From positions 1 through 45,546 of the forward strand of contig QKDN01000075.1 in the NCBI GenBank assembly GCA_003252535.1: a stretch of 45,546 nucleotides of DNA, given 5' to 3'. Under the pieces are notes generated by a model, which made no database searches, had not been told where the DNA came from, and saw only the letters and a list, made by a program, of their open reading frames with translations. The stretch's first letter is position 1, and the number at the start of each line of letters is the position of its first letter. A program made the translations under genes and the position numbers. This stretch comes from Campylobacterota bacterium (GTDB taxonomy: Bacteria > Campylobacterota > Campylobacteria > Campylobacterales > Sulfurovaceae). Positions 25,643 to 35,144 of this stretch are shown here, in pieces.

Positions 25643-26416
25643 TTATTTGTGGCTGCTTGCCACTTCGCCTTTGGCGGCTCTTTTTGAAAACTCGGTCTGT
25701 TCGCCGGCAGCGAGCGCTTTGGCCTGCGCTATCCAGCCATCCCTTTGTATCCTTCCAGAGAATGAGAGAGTACTGTCGACCCATGCGATATCCTCATCGC
25801 TCCATGCAGCGATCTGGTCGAAATGGAAAATACCCAGACCGTTGAGCTTCTCTTCGAGCTTGATCCCCACACCTTTGATCAGCGTGAGGTTGTCCTTCTG
25901 CCCGTTTCTCGGAGCTTCGAGGATCACTCTGGTCGTGGCCGGGCTCTCTTCCTGATGTGCCGGTACTTCGGTCTCACCGGAGGGTGTCTGGTCCTCTTCG
26001 GATTCCGGCATAGAGTTATCGGCAGGAACTTCCTCCTCCGTCTCTGCAACACTTTCTTCATTTGCAGTTTCGGTACCTGACGTCTCATCAGCTACCGCTT
26101 CTTCGGCCGTCTCTTCCGCTTCTGCCGCCGTATCTCCGCCGGCAGCTATGTTCTCAGCTTCCGGTTCTTCTTCTGAAAGGGCTGAATCTTCAGAGTTTGG
26201 CTGTACAGCAGGTTCATCGGTGACAGACCCGTGAGAATCTTCTGTGGTCACTGCGGCCTCTTCATGCACATGTGAGTTCGCGGCATGTGTGTCATGGTCA
26301 TTGTGGTCGTCATGACCGTGTCCTTTTGTTTCGGGGGCATTGATCGTAGAGATGACGAATATACCCAAAGCTGTGAACAATACAATCAGTATAGCAATAT
26401 AGATCGTCGTAAGCAT
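25643..26416 (-). CDS. Membrane protein with His-rich and acidic regions and C-terminal helix-hairpin-helix
   Basis: A 257-residue protein. One TM helix (about 4-24) is followed by a His/Asp-rich segment (about 31-52) with seven His in about 20 residues, which could bind metal ions. A long, very acidic, low-complexity region of Glu, Ala, Ser and Thr follows (about 55-185). The C-terminus (about 190-245) has a helix-hairpin-helix-like fold: LTLIKGVGIKLEEKLNGLGI, then WSDEDIAWVDSTL and GWIAQAKALAAG. Similar C-terminal modules are found on ribosomal protein L21-like and NADH dehydrogenase subunit E-like fusions (recalled). The start at 26416 is chosen because GGAGA precedes it; upstream in-frame ATGs lack a site. 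The function is unknown. Confidence 0.75.
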   Translation of the reverse strand: MLTTIYIAILIVLFTALGIFVISTINAPETKGHGHDDHNDHDTHAANSHVHEEAAVTTEDSHGSVTDEPAVQPNSEDSALSEEEPEAENIAAGGDTAAEAEETAEEAVADETSGTETANEESVAETEEEVPADNSMPESEEDQTPSGETEVPAHQEESPATTRVILEAPRNGQKDNLTLIKGVGIKLEEKLNGLGIFHFDQIAAWSDEDIAWVDSTLSFSGRIQRDGWIAQAKALAAGEQTEFSKRAAKGEVASSHK

Positions 26417-26511
26417 TCTGCTCTCCTGCATTAGAAGTTTATCTGTTATCATTGTAGTCAAAAAAATTAAAAAGTTATTTATTTTTATCAATAATGCTTC
26501 TATTGGTTTCG

Positions 26512-26525
26512 ATATGTATACATAT
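26512..26525. repeat. Perfect 14-bp palindrome
   Basis: ATATGTATACATAT reads identically on both strands. It lies in the divergent gap between the helix-hairpin-helix gene and the Mla operon, about 120 bp before mlaE. It may be an operator. Confidence 0.45.
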
Positions 26526-26528
26526 AGG

Positions 26529-26581
26529 GGCATGATGGGATCGGATACGGGAGTGACTGGCGCGTAATGACCCACCATGCC
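26529..26581. repeat. Long imperfect hairpin in divergent gap
   Basis: GGCATGATGGG (26529-26539) pairs with CCCACCATGCC (26571-26581) with one mismatch around a 31-base loop. It is GC-rich in otherwise AT-rich sequence. Lying between divergent genes, it is not an ordinary gene-end terminator. Confidence 0.45.
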
Positions 26582-26633
26582 ATACTTTAGGCGGCAAACG
26601 ATCTCTGGGCATCGTGTATACAAATAATTTCGC

Positions 26634-26639
26634 TATAAT
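26634..26639 (+). promoter_or_regulatory. mlaE -10 box directly before ATG
   Basis: A perfect TATAAT ends 7 bases before the ATG at 26646. The expected start site is therefore the A of the ATG. No Shine-Dalgarno is present and the -35 is weak. Confidence 0.55.
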
Positions 26640-26645
26640 CGCTTT

Positions 26646-27755
26646 ATGGAAGAAAAATATCTGAGAGTTGAAAAGCATGAAGGGCAGACGGTGCTGTTCG
26701 GGATAGGGGACTGGAATCTCTATAACCAGCGCAGGATCGAGTCTGAGCTCGAACGCATCAGGCCTGTGACACCGCTCATCTGGGACATGAGCGGTATCGA
26801 AGAGTTCGACAGCGCTGGGGTATTGCTCTTTATCAACTACTTCGAGAAGTTCAAAAAACTCACCAACGTAGAGGTAAGAGGCTACACACCGCAGCAGGAG
26901 CGACTCTACCGGCTTCTTGCAGAACACCAGAACGATGAAATCTCCCTGGAGAGGAAATCCGAAGGCTCACTTGCCAGCGTCGGCAAAGGGGTCATTGATG
27001 CCTACAGGGAGTTTGTCTCCTTCCTGGAGTTCGTCGGCTACAATACGGCAGGGTTCTTCCGCTACTTCGTAAACATTCGTAATTTTCGCTACAAAGAGAT
27101 GTTCTACCATATCGAGAAATCGGGGATGGATGCTATCTGGATCATCGCGCTGACTTCATTCCTCGTGGGGCTGGTGATATCCTACCAGAGTGCGGTGCAG
27201 TTGACCAAGTTCGGTGCGGATATCTTCATCGTCGATATGGCGAGCATCTCCATCACACGTGAGCTGGGGCCTCTCATCACGGCTATCGTCGTCGCCGGAA
27301 GGAGCGGGTCAGCCTACACCGCACAGATCGGCGCGATGAAGATCACCGAGGAGATATCGGCCATGCGGACGATGGGGTTCGATCCCTACTATTTCCTCAT
27401 CCTGCCGCGCATCTTTGCCCTGATGATATCACTCCCGCTGCTTGTGTTCTTTGCAGATGTCATAGGGATATTCGGCAGCATGTTCGCTGCCAAAATGGAA
27501 CTGGGGATATCGTATACCCAGTTCATCAACAGACTTCAGGATGTGCTCAATACCAAACACTTCTGGATCGGTATCATCAAAGCCCCTTTCTTTGCTGTAC
27601 TGATAGCTTCGATCGGCTGCTACAGGGGGCTGATCGTCTCCAATGATACCGAGAGCATCGGGCAGCAGACGACGGCAAGCGTGGTGAACTCTATATTTTT
27701 CGTGATCGCCTGCGATGCGCTCTTCTCCGTACTTCTGACACAATGGCATATATGA
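26646..27755 (+). CDS. mlaE: STAS-MlaE fusion, phospholipid ABC transporter permease
   Basis: A 369-residue fusion. The N-terminal 100 residues form a STAS/MlaB-like domain (ending strand LIWDMSGIEEFDSAGVLLF). The MlaE permease domain follows (about 110-365), with ITRELGPLITAIVVAGRSGSAY, the family hallmark, and five or six membrane helices. MlaE with MlaF and MlaD moves phospholipids between the inner and outer membranes. Fusing the STAS regulator to the permease replaces the separate MlaB of E. coli. The gene leads the operon, its promoter seems leaderless, and its stop overlaps mlaF. Confidence 0.9.
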   Translation: MEEKYLRVEKHEGQTVLFGIGDWNLYNQRRIESELERIRPVTPLIWDMSGIEEFDSAGVLLFINYFEKFKKLTNVEVRGYTPQQERLYRLLAEHQNDEISLERKSEGSLASVGKGVIDAYREFVSFLEFVGYNTAGFFRYFVNIRNFRYKEMFYHIEKSGMDAIWIIALTSFLVGLVISYQSAVQLTKFGADIFIVDMASISITRELGPLITAIVVAGRSGSAYTAQIGAMKITEEISAMRTMGFDPYYFLILPRIFALMISLPLLVFFADVIGIFGSMFAAKMELGISYTQFINRLQDVLNTKHFWIGIIKAPFFAVLIASIGCYRGLIVSNDTESIGQQTTASVVNSIFFVIACDALFSVLLTQWHI

Positions 27756-28537
27756 TGGAGAGACGTGTCATAGAAGCCAGGGATATCGTCACCAGTTTCG
27801 GCGAGACGGTGATCCATGACAAGATCAGCCTCCATATCGATGCGGGGGAGATATACGGGATACTTGGCGAGAGCGGGGCGGGCAAATCATTGCTGCTCAA
27901 AGAGATGATCATGCTCCTGCGTCCCACTTCCGGCACGATGAAGGTGCTCGGGCACGATGTGGTCAATATCGGGTTCAAAGAGGCCCAGCAGCTGCGCCAG
28001 AGATGGGGAGTGCTCTTCCAGTTCGGAGCGCTCTTCTCGTCGTTGACTGTGGCGGAGAATATCGCCCTGCAGCTCAAAGAGTACACCGATATGGACAAAA
28101 ATACTGTCGACAGGCTTGTCGCTACAAAGATCAGTATGGTGGGACTCCCACAGAGAGCCGGTGGACTCTACCCCTCCGAACTGAGCGGCGGGATGATCAA
28201 GAGAGCCGCCCTGGCCCGTGCGCTGGCGATGGATCCCAAGCTCCTCTTCCTCGACGAGCCCACTTCGGGGCTCGATCCCATCGGTGCGAGGAATTTTGAC
28301 CGTCTTATCATGGAGCTCAGGGAGTTGCTGGGGATCACGGTGGTGATGATCACACATGATCTTGAATCTATCCATGATATAATAGACAGGTTTTCGGTAC
28401 TCGCAGACCGTCATGTGGTAGCGGAGGGGAGTCTGGACGATGTCCTCAGGTCGGATCATCCGTTCATCGAGAGGTTCTTCAAGAACGAATATGTCAACAA
28501 AAAATTCCCGCGGGGACAAAAGTGTGAGGGAGAGTGA
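27752..28537 (+). CDS. mlaF: MlaF-type ABC ATPase
   Basis: The 261-residue ATPase powers MlaE. It has Walker A GESGAGKS (about 41-48), the signature LSGGMIKR near 148 and Walker B with LLFLDEPTSGLD near 170. LSGGM with a following lysine is typical of the MlaF group rather than the common LSGGQ. The start is taken as 27752 because it forms the ATGA overlap with mlaE; ATG 27743 (two codons plus one earlier) and ATG 27755 are alternatives. Its stop overlaps mlaD by one base. Confidence 0.92.
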   Translation: MMERRVIEARDIVTSFGETVIHDKISLHIDAGEIYGILGESGAGKSLLLKEMIMLLRPTSGTMKVLGHDVVNIGFKEAQQLRQRWGVLFQFGALFSSLTVAENIALQLKEYTDMDKNTVDRLVATKISMVGLPQRAGGLYPSELSGGMIKRAALARALAMDPKLLFLDEPTSGLDPIGARNFDRLIMELRELLGITVVMITHDLESIHDIIDRFSVLADRHVVAEGSLDDVLRSDHPFIERFFKNEYVNKKFPRGQKCEGE

Positions 28538-29460
28538 TGTATAGCAAGGTCAATTATACGCTGATAGGTTTTTTTGTACTCCTCTTTGTAGGGGGGATCA
28601 TCGGGTTCGCTTTCTGGCTCGGTGACAGGGGTGACCAGAACGACTACCGCGTCTATATTCTCCGTACCAAAGAATCGGTGACCGGTCTTTCACCCGATTC
28701 CGGGGTCAAGATGAAAGGGGTCGACGTAGGTCATATCAAGACGATCGAGATCAACCCGAAGAACATCGAGGAGGTCAACATCGTTCTCAATATCTACAAG
28801 AGGATACCTATCAAGGAGGATATGTACGGTCTGGTAAAGATGTACGGTCTCACAGGGCTCTCCTATATCGAGATATCGGGAGGGAGCAATATTGCGGCAG
28901 ACCTGACGACGGATGACGGCACACCCCCCGTCATCCCTGCCGGGGTATCGTTCTACGGACGTGTCGAAGAGAATATAGGTAATATCTCAATGAAACTCGA
29001 GAGGGCACTGGACAAGATCGACAAGGTATTGACACAGGAGAATATCCAAAAATTCGATGCCATCATGAGCAATACCGAGAAGGTCACCGGAGATACGATA
29101 GCTCTTGGAAAAAATGCGGTCGATACACTGGAGAGGGCGCGTGTCGCCCTTGACGATTTCAACCGTACCTTCAACAGTATCGGAAACGATTTCCATGATG
29201 TCTCGAAGAGTCTCGACGGAAATGTCGAGCCGACACTCGAGAAGTTTGCCAAAATGTCCCAGGATATCAGCCAGCTGGCAAAGAACATCGAAAGGACTAT
29301 CAACAGAGGAGACTACAATCTCAAAAAGATACTCAACCCGATGATCATAGATATCAGGGAGCTTTCACGCGAGCTTGAGATGATGAGTACCCATCTTGAC
29401 AGGAGCCCGAGCGATATCTTCTTCAAATCCAAAAAAAGTGCAAAGGGGCCGGGAGAATGA
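28537..29460 (+). CDS. mlaD: MlaD-type MCE protein
   Basis: MCE proteins form hexameric rings that carry phospholipids across the periplasm. The 307-residue protein has one N-terminal membrane helix (about 7-30) and an MCE domain (about 38-115, with SVTGLSPDSGVKMKGVDVGHI). The rest is a long, predicted helical region (about 140-280) that may form a needle or tether, as in larger MCE proteins. The ATG at 28537 overlaps the mlaF stop (TGATG); a GTG at 28534 is less likely because the GA-rich site is too close. It is longer than E. coli MlaD (about 183 residues). Confidence 0.9.
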   Translation: MYSKVNYTLIGFFVLLFVGGIIGFAFWLGDRGDQNDYRVYILRTKESVTGLSPDSGVKMKGVDVGHIKTIEINPKNIEEVNIVLNIYKRIPIKEDMYGLVKMYGLTGLSYIEISGGSNIAADLTTDDGTPPVIPAGVSFYGRVEENIGNISMKLERALDKIDKVLTQENIQKFDAIMSNTEKVTGDTIALGKNAVDTLERARVALDDFNRTFNSIGNDFHDVSKSLDGNVEPTLEKFAKMSQDISQLAKNIERTINRGDYNLKKILNPMIIDIRELSRELEMMSTHLDRSPSDIFFKSKKSAKGPGE

Positions 29461-30029
29461 AAAAATATCTGTTATTGCTTTTAGCACCACTTATCTTTGT
29501 CGGGTGCGGCGGGAGTCTGAAGCTCTATACGCTCGATATTCGCAGTGAGATACCCCGTCAGGCTTCGGCTTATGCACACAAAAGTCTCAGGATAGAGTAC
29601 CCGGAGCTTATGGATTCCGGTAACAGCAAGGAGATGCTCTATGCCTACGGCCCGAACGAGAGGGGAGTCTACCAGAATGCCCAGTGGAACGACAACAAAG
29701 GGCGAATGCTGATGCACTCTTTCTGGAAAGGGATCGAGAATGGAAAGGTATTCGGCAGGGTGACCGGGTATGATGGGGATGGAAAAACCGATTACGCGCT
29801 GAGCACCTATGTCTATGAGTTCTACCACAAGGCATACCGTGACGAGTCGGTTTCTGTCGTCTCGATCCGTTTTGATCTTGCCGACTCATCCACAGGCGCT
29901 ATCGTCAAAAGCAGGAAGTTCCGCTACGAGGTGCCAACGCAGAGCTTCGATGCGCATGGATATGCCGCGGCTACGCAGCATGCTCTTGAAATGTTGTCGA
30001 ATGATTTGAACAGATGGCTTGCCAGGTGA
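29457..30029 (+). CDS. ABC-transport auxiliary lipoprotein (LbcC/PqiC type)
   Basis: A 190-residue lipoprotein with lipobox FVGC (Cys17), then the family beginning YTLDIRSEIP and mostly beta-strand/helix pattern. It should sit in the outer-membrane inner leaflet and dock the MCE ring, as PqiC/LbcC proteins do. The ATG overlaps the mlaD stop by ATGA (29457-29460). No mlaA or mlaC homologue is in the window, so the system is closer to PqiABC/LetB-like or PQI arrangements than E. coli Mla on that point. Confidence 0.83.
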   Translation: MKKYLLLLLAPLIFVGCGGSLKLYTLDIRSEIPRQASAYAHKSLRIEYPELMDSGNSKEMLYAYGPNERGVYQNAQWNDNKGRMLMHSFWKGIENGKVFGRVTGYDGDGKTDYALSTYVYEFYHKAYRDESVSVVSIRFDLADSSTGAIVKSRKFRYEVPTQSFDAHGYAAATQHALEMLSNDLNRWLAR

Positions 30030-30115
30030 TATAGTCCCTGATTAAGATTCGACTTAAGGTGCTTTGCTGTACTATTATTTGTAATGAATATTAATATAAA
30101 TAACAAAGGTTATTG

Positions 30116-32443
30116 ATGGCAGAGCAAAAGGTCGATATCGAAGCTTTGATCAAAGGTGATGAGTCCGAAGAGATAGATATCCGGGGTATATTTGAGTTTC
30201 TCCACAGATACAGGAGAACGATCACCCTTATTACGTTACTGTTCACCCTTATCGCGTCGGTATATGCCTATCTCTCACCGAGTGTCTACCAGTCACAGAC
30301 ACTCATCAAAATACCTGCTGAAAAATACAAAGGTTCGCTGGATGACTTCATGACCCTTGCCCTCGGGCAGGAGGGGAGCAATATCGAAGACGAGCTGATC
30401 GTCCTGGAGACCCACAATATCGTCCAGAAAGCACTCGGAAGTCTTAATATAGGGACGCGCTACTACGCGATCTCGAAGTTCAAACAGATAGAGCTTTACA
30501 AGGACTCACCTTTCCTGGTGATAGAGAATGAGAGCAATCCAAAAGCATACGGGCTTACCTTCAGACTGGAACCTGTCGATGACAGAAGCTTCCGGCTCAA
30601 GATCGAACAACCATGGAATGAAAGTATCAAGGATTTCTTCCTTGATTTTATCCCATTCGTCGAACCTGGGGGAACGAACGTCTATTATGACAAGATCCAT
30701 AGCTACAACAGCCTGATTGAGACCCCATGGTTTTCGTTCACGATACAGAAGATCAAAGAGTTCAGATACCAGTGTTATTCGTTTACCATTACGCCCAACG
30801 ACTCGATGTCGGGTTTTATCCGTTCAAGGCTCTCTGCAAGCGGCTATGTCAAAAAAGGGAATATCATTTCACTGACCTACAACGACAATGTTCCGCTCCG
30901 TGCGATGGAAGTGCTCGATGCGGTAGCCAAGGCATACCTCGAAGAAACTTCCAATATCAAATCTGAAGGCTCCAAGAAAAAGCTTTACAATATCGACCTC
31001 CAGCTGGAGACGGTAAGTGGTATGCTTGAGAACTCCTCGAAATTGCTCCAGGAATACAAGATAAGCAATACCATAGCCAATCTCAGTACCGAAACCAACA
31101 CCATGATCCAAAAGCTGAGCGAGATCGAAAAAGAGAACTACAAGGTCAAAGTACGCATCGATACCCTCAACGAAGCACTCTCCTTTATCAGGGAGAATAA
31201 GAATGTCTCGGCCATAGCGATCGAAGGGGTAGGGAGTGAGGACAGCTCCTACCAGTTCCTTATCAACCAGATACAGCAAAGCGCAGCAGAATACAAAGCT
31301 CTCTCCGTCGACAACAGGCCCAATCATCCGAAGGCTGTCGCAGCCAGAGTCAAGCTGGATTCTCTCAAGAGATCGCTTGAGAATATGATCAAAACGTCTC
31401 TGGTAAGCCTGAAAAAACAAAAAGAATCCCTCGATGGGGTCATCGAGAGCTATCGGGCGACCTTGCAGAACATCCCCCGCAAAGAACAGAAACTTGAGCA
31501 GCTCAAGAGAAACTTCATGATCAACGAGAACATATACTCCTACCTGCTCAAGAAAAAAGCTGAGACGGTCATATCGGAATCTTCGGCGGTCTCAGGTACC
31601 CGTATTCTCGAAAACGCTTCCCTCCCGGCATCCTCGATCAAGCCGAACCGCAAAGGGATCATCCTCAAAGGGCTTTTGCTCGGCTTTCTTGTCGGTATCG
31701 TCATGGCAGTGATCATGAGCCTTTTTGACAATCGTATCAAAACTATCTATGACCTTGAAAAACTTACCAAACTTGCTATCTATGGGACGATTCCCCATCA
31801 AGGGAGCACCGGTGACACTTCTGTCTATGATGAAGCAATGAGGACACTCTGGACCAACATCGAGTTCGCATCGCATACGAAGCGCTCGAAACTGATCGTT
31901 TTTACCTCCTCTTTGCCCGGGGAGGGGAAAAGTATGTCCGTATCGCGTCTCGGTGAGATCATCGCACAGAGCAACAAATCGGTAGTGATCGTCGATTTCG
32001 ATATGCGCCGTGCTTCATTGCACGAGATATTCAAACTCCCCAACAAATCTGGTACAAGTGCGCTCCTTTCAAGAATAGATGATATTGAGGGTGTCCTTCA
32101 GGATACCCATGTTGAGAAGCTCAAGGTGATCACAGCGGGGGCCCGGCCGCCCAATCCTACGGCACTTATCATGTCCGACCATACAGAGGAACTGCTCAAC
32201 CAGCTGAAAAAACGCTTCGATTATGTACTGCTCGATACGCCGCCTGCCGGGCTGGTCTCCGATGCAAAGAAGCTGATGCATATGGCTGATCTGAGCCTGA
32301 TCGTGGTCAGGATGGAGCATTCGTCAAAAGACTTCTTCAAAAAGATCGACCGAAGCGTCCGCCCGATGCAGGAAAAAACAGGGATCGTAGTCAACGATAT
32401 GCAGATAAAAAGCGGACGGAAATACAATGATTACTATTATTGA
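30116..32443 (+). CDS. Wzc-like BY-kinase / polysaccharide co-polymerase
   Basis: A 775-residue inner-membrane protein. A Wzz domain with TM1 (about 37-56) spans the periplasm, with a long coiled-coil (about 285-475) before TM2 (about 515-535). The cytosolic kinase has Walker A LPGEGKS near 598-606, A' VVIVDFDMRR near 625 and Walker B VLLDTPPAG near 705. The last residues are a tyrosine cluster (Tyr770, Tyr773-775) for autophosphorylation. Such proteins set polysaccharide chain length and export. No glycosyltransferase, Wza-like or Wzy gene is nearby, so the polymer is unknown. The ATG at 30116 is taken over TTG 30113. Confidence 0.92.
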   Translation: MAEQKVDIEALIKGDESEEIDIRGIFEFLHRYRRTITLITLLFTLIASVYAYLSPSVYQSQTLIKIPAEKYKGSLDDFMTLALGQEGSNIEDELIVLETHNIVQKALGSLNIGTRYYAISKFKQIELYKDSPFLVIENESNPKAYGLTFRLEPVDDRSFRLKIEQPWNESIKDFFLDFIPFVEPGGTNVYYDKIHSYNSLIETPWFSFTIQKIKEFRYQCYSFTITPNDSMSGFIRSRLSASGYVKKGNIISLTYNDNVPLRAMEVLDAVAKAYLEETSNIKSEGSKKKLYNIDLQLETVSGMLENSSKLLQEYKISNTIANLSTETNTMIQKLSEIEKENYKVKVRIDTLNEALSFIRENKNVSAIAIEGVGSEDSSYQFLINQIQQSAAEYKALSVDNRPNHPKAVAARVKLDSLKRSLENMIKTSLVSLKKQKESLDGVIESYRATLQNIPRKEQKLEQLKRNFMINENIYSYLLKKKAETVISESSAVSGTRILENASLPASSIKPNRKGIILKGLLLGFLVGIVMAVIMSLFDNRIKTIYDLEKLTKLAIYGTIPHQGSTGDTSVYDEAMRTLWTNIEFASHTKRSKLIVFTSSLPGEGKSMSVSRLGEIIAQSNKSVVIVDFDMRRASLHEIFKLPNKSGTSALLSRIDDIEGVLQDTHVEKLKVITAGARPPNPTALIMSDHTEELLNQLKKRFDYVLLDTPPAGLVSDAKKLMHMADLSLIVVRMEHSSKDFFKKIDRSVRPMQEKTGIVVNDMQIKSGRKYNDYYY

Positions 32444-32518
32444 AAAGTCATAAATTAAACTTCCCTTGAAGAGGATAAGAATATACTTCAATGAAATATC
32501 ACGATCAAGGAGTGTTCG

Positions 32519-33340
32519 ATGAAAGCGGCAGAAGTCAAGGTAATTCAGAAATTTTTGACAAGTGAGAAGCTCTACAACGGCAAGATCGACGGTGACAGGG
32601 GTCCGAAGACCAACAAAGCGATCGCAGTGGCGATAGAGAAACACAAAAAAGACTTTCCTGCTGCCTATAAGAGCTGGTCGGATACAAGACAGGCGATCGC
32701 CCTCCTACAGTGGCTTTGCCTCAAAAAAGGGATCGATGCAGGGATCATCGACGGCAGATACGGCCCCTCGACGATGGTCGCATCAGAGCAGCTCGTCGCC
32801 CTGGAAAACACCGGTGTGCTCCCGAGAAGCTTTGATGATATCGCAAGGATCGATACCAACCCGCACAGCTACCCGATGGAGAACTTTGCGTCACTGACCG
32901 CCTATTACGGTGCGCCGTGCAAAAGCAAGATCGTCAGGGTCCCTTCCCCCTGGAAACTGAGACTTGACTGGGAACTCAGCTCGACCGTCTCGCATATCGC
33001 CATCCATGAAAAACTCGCAGACAGTCTCAGTGACATCCTTGAGAAAGTTCACAAGGAATACGGACTCGCAGGGATCAGGAAGTACGGACTGGACAGATTC
33101 GGAGGCAGTTACAACTGCCGCAAAAAGCGTGGATCGACAACTGCATGGTCGACCCATGCCTGGGGCATAGCAATCGACTGGTACCCGTCGAAAAACGGCC
33201 TCCGTTCCAATGAAAGCACCGCAAGCCTCGCCAAACCGGAGCTTGACGCATGGTGGGAAATATGGGAGAAAGAGGGCTGGCTGAGCCTGGGACGCAAAGA
33301 GAACCGTGACTGGATGCATGTACAGGCAGCAAGAAGGTAG
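32519..33340 (+). CDS. M15 peptidase with peptidoglycan-binding repeats
   Basis: A 273-residue protein. Two PG-binding-like repeats (about 1-50 and 55-100; each with KIDGDRGPKT or IIDGRYGPST) precede an M15 peptidase domain. The zinc ligands fit STHAWGIAID (near 211-220; His-x6-Asp) and DWMHVQ near 264. M15 enzymes cleave D-Ala-D-Ala or stem-peptide bonds. No signal peptide is visible: the start, with AAGGAG before it, begins directly with the repeat. It could be a phage-type endolysin or be exported by a non-standard route. It lies 75 bp after the BY-kinase gene and 12 bp before the ABC transporter. Confidence 0.85.
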   Translation: MKAAEVKVIQKFLTSEKLYNGKIDGDRGPKTNKAIAVAIEKHKKDFPAAYKSWSDTRQAIALLQWLCLKKGIDAGIIDGRYGPSTMVASEQLVALENTGVLPRSFDDIARIDTNPHSYPMENFASLTAYYGAPCKSKIVRVPSPWKLRLDWELSSTVSHIAIHEKLADSLSDILEKVHKEYGLAGIRKYGLDRFGGSYNCRKKRGSTTAWSTHAWGIAIDWYPSKNGLRSNESTASLAKPELDAWWEIWEKEGWLSLGRKENRDWMHVQAARR

Positions 33341-33352
33341 GGGACCGGGCGC

Positions 33353-35113
33353 TTGGCGATCTGTAGTATAGGAAATATTCTCAGGGAAGCATCCGGATAC
33401 AGACGGCTGTTGCTCAAAGGTAACATTATAGCGGTACTCTCGACGATAGCGACCGTACTGATACCGCTTTTTATACCGGTTCTCGTAGATGAGCTTCTTT
33501 TGCACAAAAGTGATACGATGACCGGATGGGTCGGACAACACATCTACGAGTTCTCGCTCGGCGGTTTCGTGATCTTCTTCCTGATGGTGACACTTGTGAT
33601 GCGTGGAGCCGGGTTTTGGCTCAGTGTCATCGGTGTGAAGACCTTTCTGGAGATATCCAAGGATATATCCTACAAGCTTCGACTCAAAGCTATCACCCAT
33701 CTGCGAACCGTTACGCTCAAAGAGTACGAGATGGTCTCCCCCGGTGCGATATCTTCGAAACTTGTCACTGATATCACTACTATCGACAGTTTTATCGGTA
33801 CAACGGTCAGCAAGTTCATCGTATCGCTCCTGACACTCCTCTTTACAGCCGTAGTGCTGCTACTGATCCACTGGGAGCTGGCTATCTTCATCCTCCTGAC
33901 CAACCCTGTAGTGGTCTTCTTCACTGCAAAGCTTGCCCGAAATGTCGGGAGACTGAAACGCGAGGAGAACCGCTCTATCGAAATTTTCCAGTCTACCCTT
34001 GCCGAAACACTGGAGCTCTTCCACCAGATCAAAGCGTCGAACAAGGAGAACTTCTTTTTCGACAGGATCGAGACACAGGCAAAAAACGTCAGGGATACCT
34101 CGATAGCTTTTGATTACAAAAGCGACAGGGCCATGCGCTTTTCGTTCCTGATCTTTCTCAGCGGCTATGAGCTCTTCCGGGCGGTAAGCATCCTGGCAGT
34201 CGCTTACAGCGACCTGAGCGTGGGATTGATGCTGGCGATATTCGGATACCTCTGGATCATTATGACCCCTACGCAGGATATCATCAATTTCCAGTATGCC
34301 CTTGCCAATGCCCGGGCAGCATGTGAACGGATCAATACGATATTCGATATGAAACAGGAGCGCAGTATCGCACCCGGCAACGATCCTTTTGCAGATAATT
34401 ATTCTATATCCATAGATATCAGGAACATCAGTTTCAGCTATATGGCAGACAAACCGATCATCAGACACCTCTCTATGAGTATACCCAGAGGCTCCAAAGT
34501 GGCTATCGTAGGGGCAAGCGGCAGCGGCAAGACTACTCTGGCCAATATCCTTGTAGGCTTCTACCCGGTAGAAAGCGGAGAGATTTATTATGGCAATACC
34601 AGGCATTCCGACCTCCCGATGGCTGTGATCAGGGAAAATATCCATCTTATCTTACAGCATCCTAAACTCTTTAATGATACAATGCGTTTCAATTTGACGC
34701 TGGGCAAAGAGTACAGTACACACGAAATAATCAATGCTCTGCATATTGCACAGCTTGATGAAGTGGTGTCCAATATGCCGCAGGGATTGGAAACTGTTGT
34801 CGGCAAGGACGGCATCAAACTCAGCGGGGGACAGCGTCAAAGGGTTGCGATCGCAAGAATGGTTCTTGCCAATCCCAAGGTAGTGATATTCGATGAATCG
34901 ACCTCTGCACTCGACGTGCATACCGAAGAACAGCTCTTCCATGACCTTGGGGAATTCCTGCGGCCGAAAACTGTCATCACGATCGCCCACAGGCTCAGTA
35001 CGATCAAAAGTGCCGAGCTGGTCTTCGTCCTTGAGAACGGTGTGCTCGTCGACAGCGGTACACCTTATGAACTGATGCACAAAGACGGCAGCTATTTTAG
35101 TACTATGATCTAG
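33353..35113 (+). CDS. Exporter-type ABC transporter, TM and ATPase fused
   Basis: A 586-residue half-transporter of the MsbA/lipid-exporter type. About six TM helices occupy 1-330. The ATPase has Walker A GASGSGKT near 386, signature LSGGQRQR near 489, Walker B VVIFDES near 510 and the switch His in TIAHRLS near 545. It should work as a homodimer, exporting a lipid, glycolipid or peptide. The start is TTG at 33353, the only reasonable in-frame start before the first helix; AGGGGA lies 8 bases upstream. Its place between an M15 peptidase and uppP hints at a lipid-linked envelope substrate, but specificity cannot be read from the sequence. Confidence 0.88.
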   Translation: MAICSIGNILREASGYRRLLLKGNIIAVLSTIATVLIPLFIPVLVDELLLHKSDTMTGWVGQHIYEFSLGGFVIFFLMVTLVMRGAGFWLSVIGVKTFLEISKDISYKLRLKAITHLRTVTLKEYEMVSPGAISSKLVTDITTIDSFIGTTVSKFIVSLLTLLFTAVVLLLIHWELAIFILLTNPVVVFFTAKLARNVGRLKREENRSIEIFQSTLAETLELFHQIKASNKENFFFDRIETQAKNVRDTSIAFDYKSDRAMRFSFLIFLSGYELFRAVSILAVAYSDLSVGLMLAIFGYLWIIMTPTQDIINFQYALANARAACERINTIFDMKQERSIAPGNDPFADNYSISIDIRNISFSYMADKPIIRHLSMSIPRGSKVAIVGASGSGKTTLANILVGFYPVESGEIYYGNTRHSDLPMAVIRENIHLILQHPKLFNDTMRFNLTLGKEYSTHEIINALHIAQLDEVVSNMPQGLETVVGKDGIKLSGGQRQRVAIARMVLANPKVVIFDESTSALDVHTEEQLFHDLGEFLRPKTVITIAHRLSTIKSAELVFVLENGVLVDSGTPYELMHKDGSYFSTMI

Positions 35114-35144
35114 GATCATGGTTATTTTGAATATTGAGGGATCA

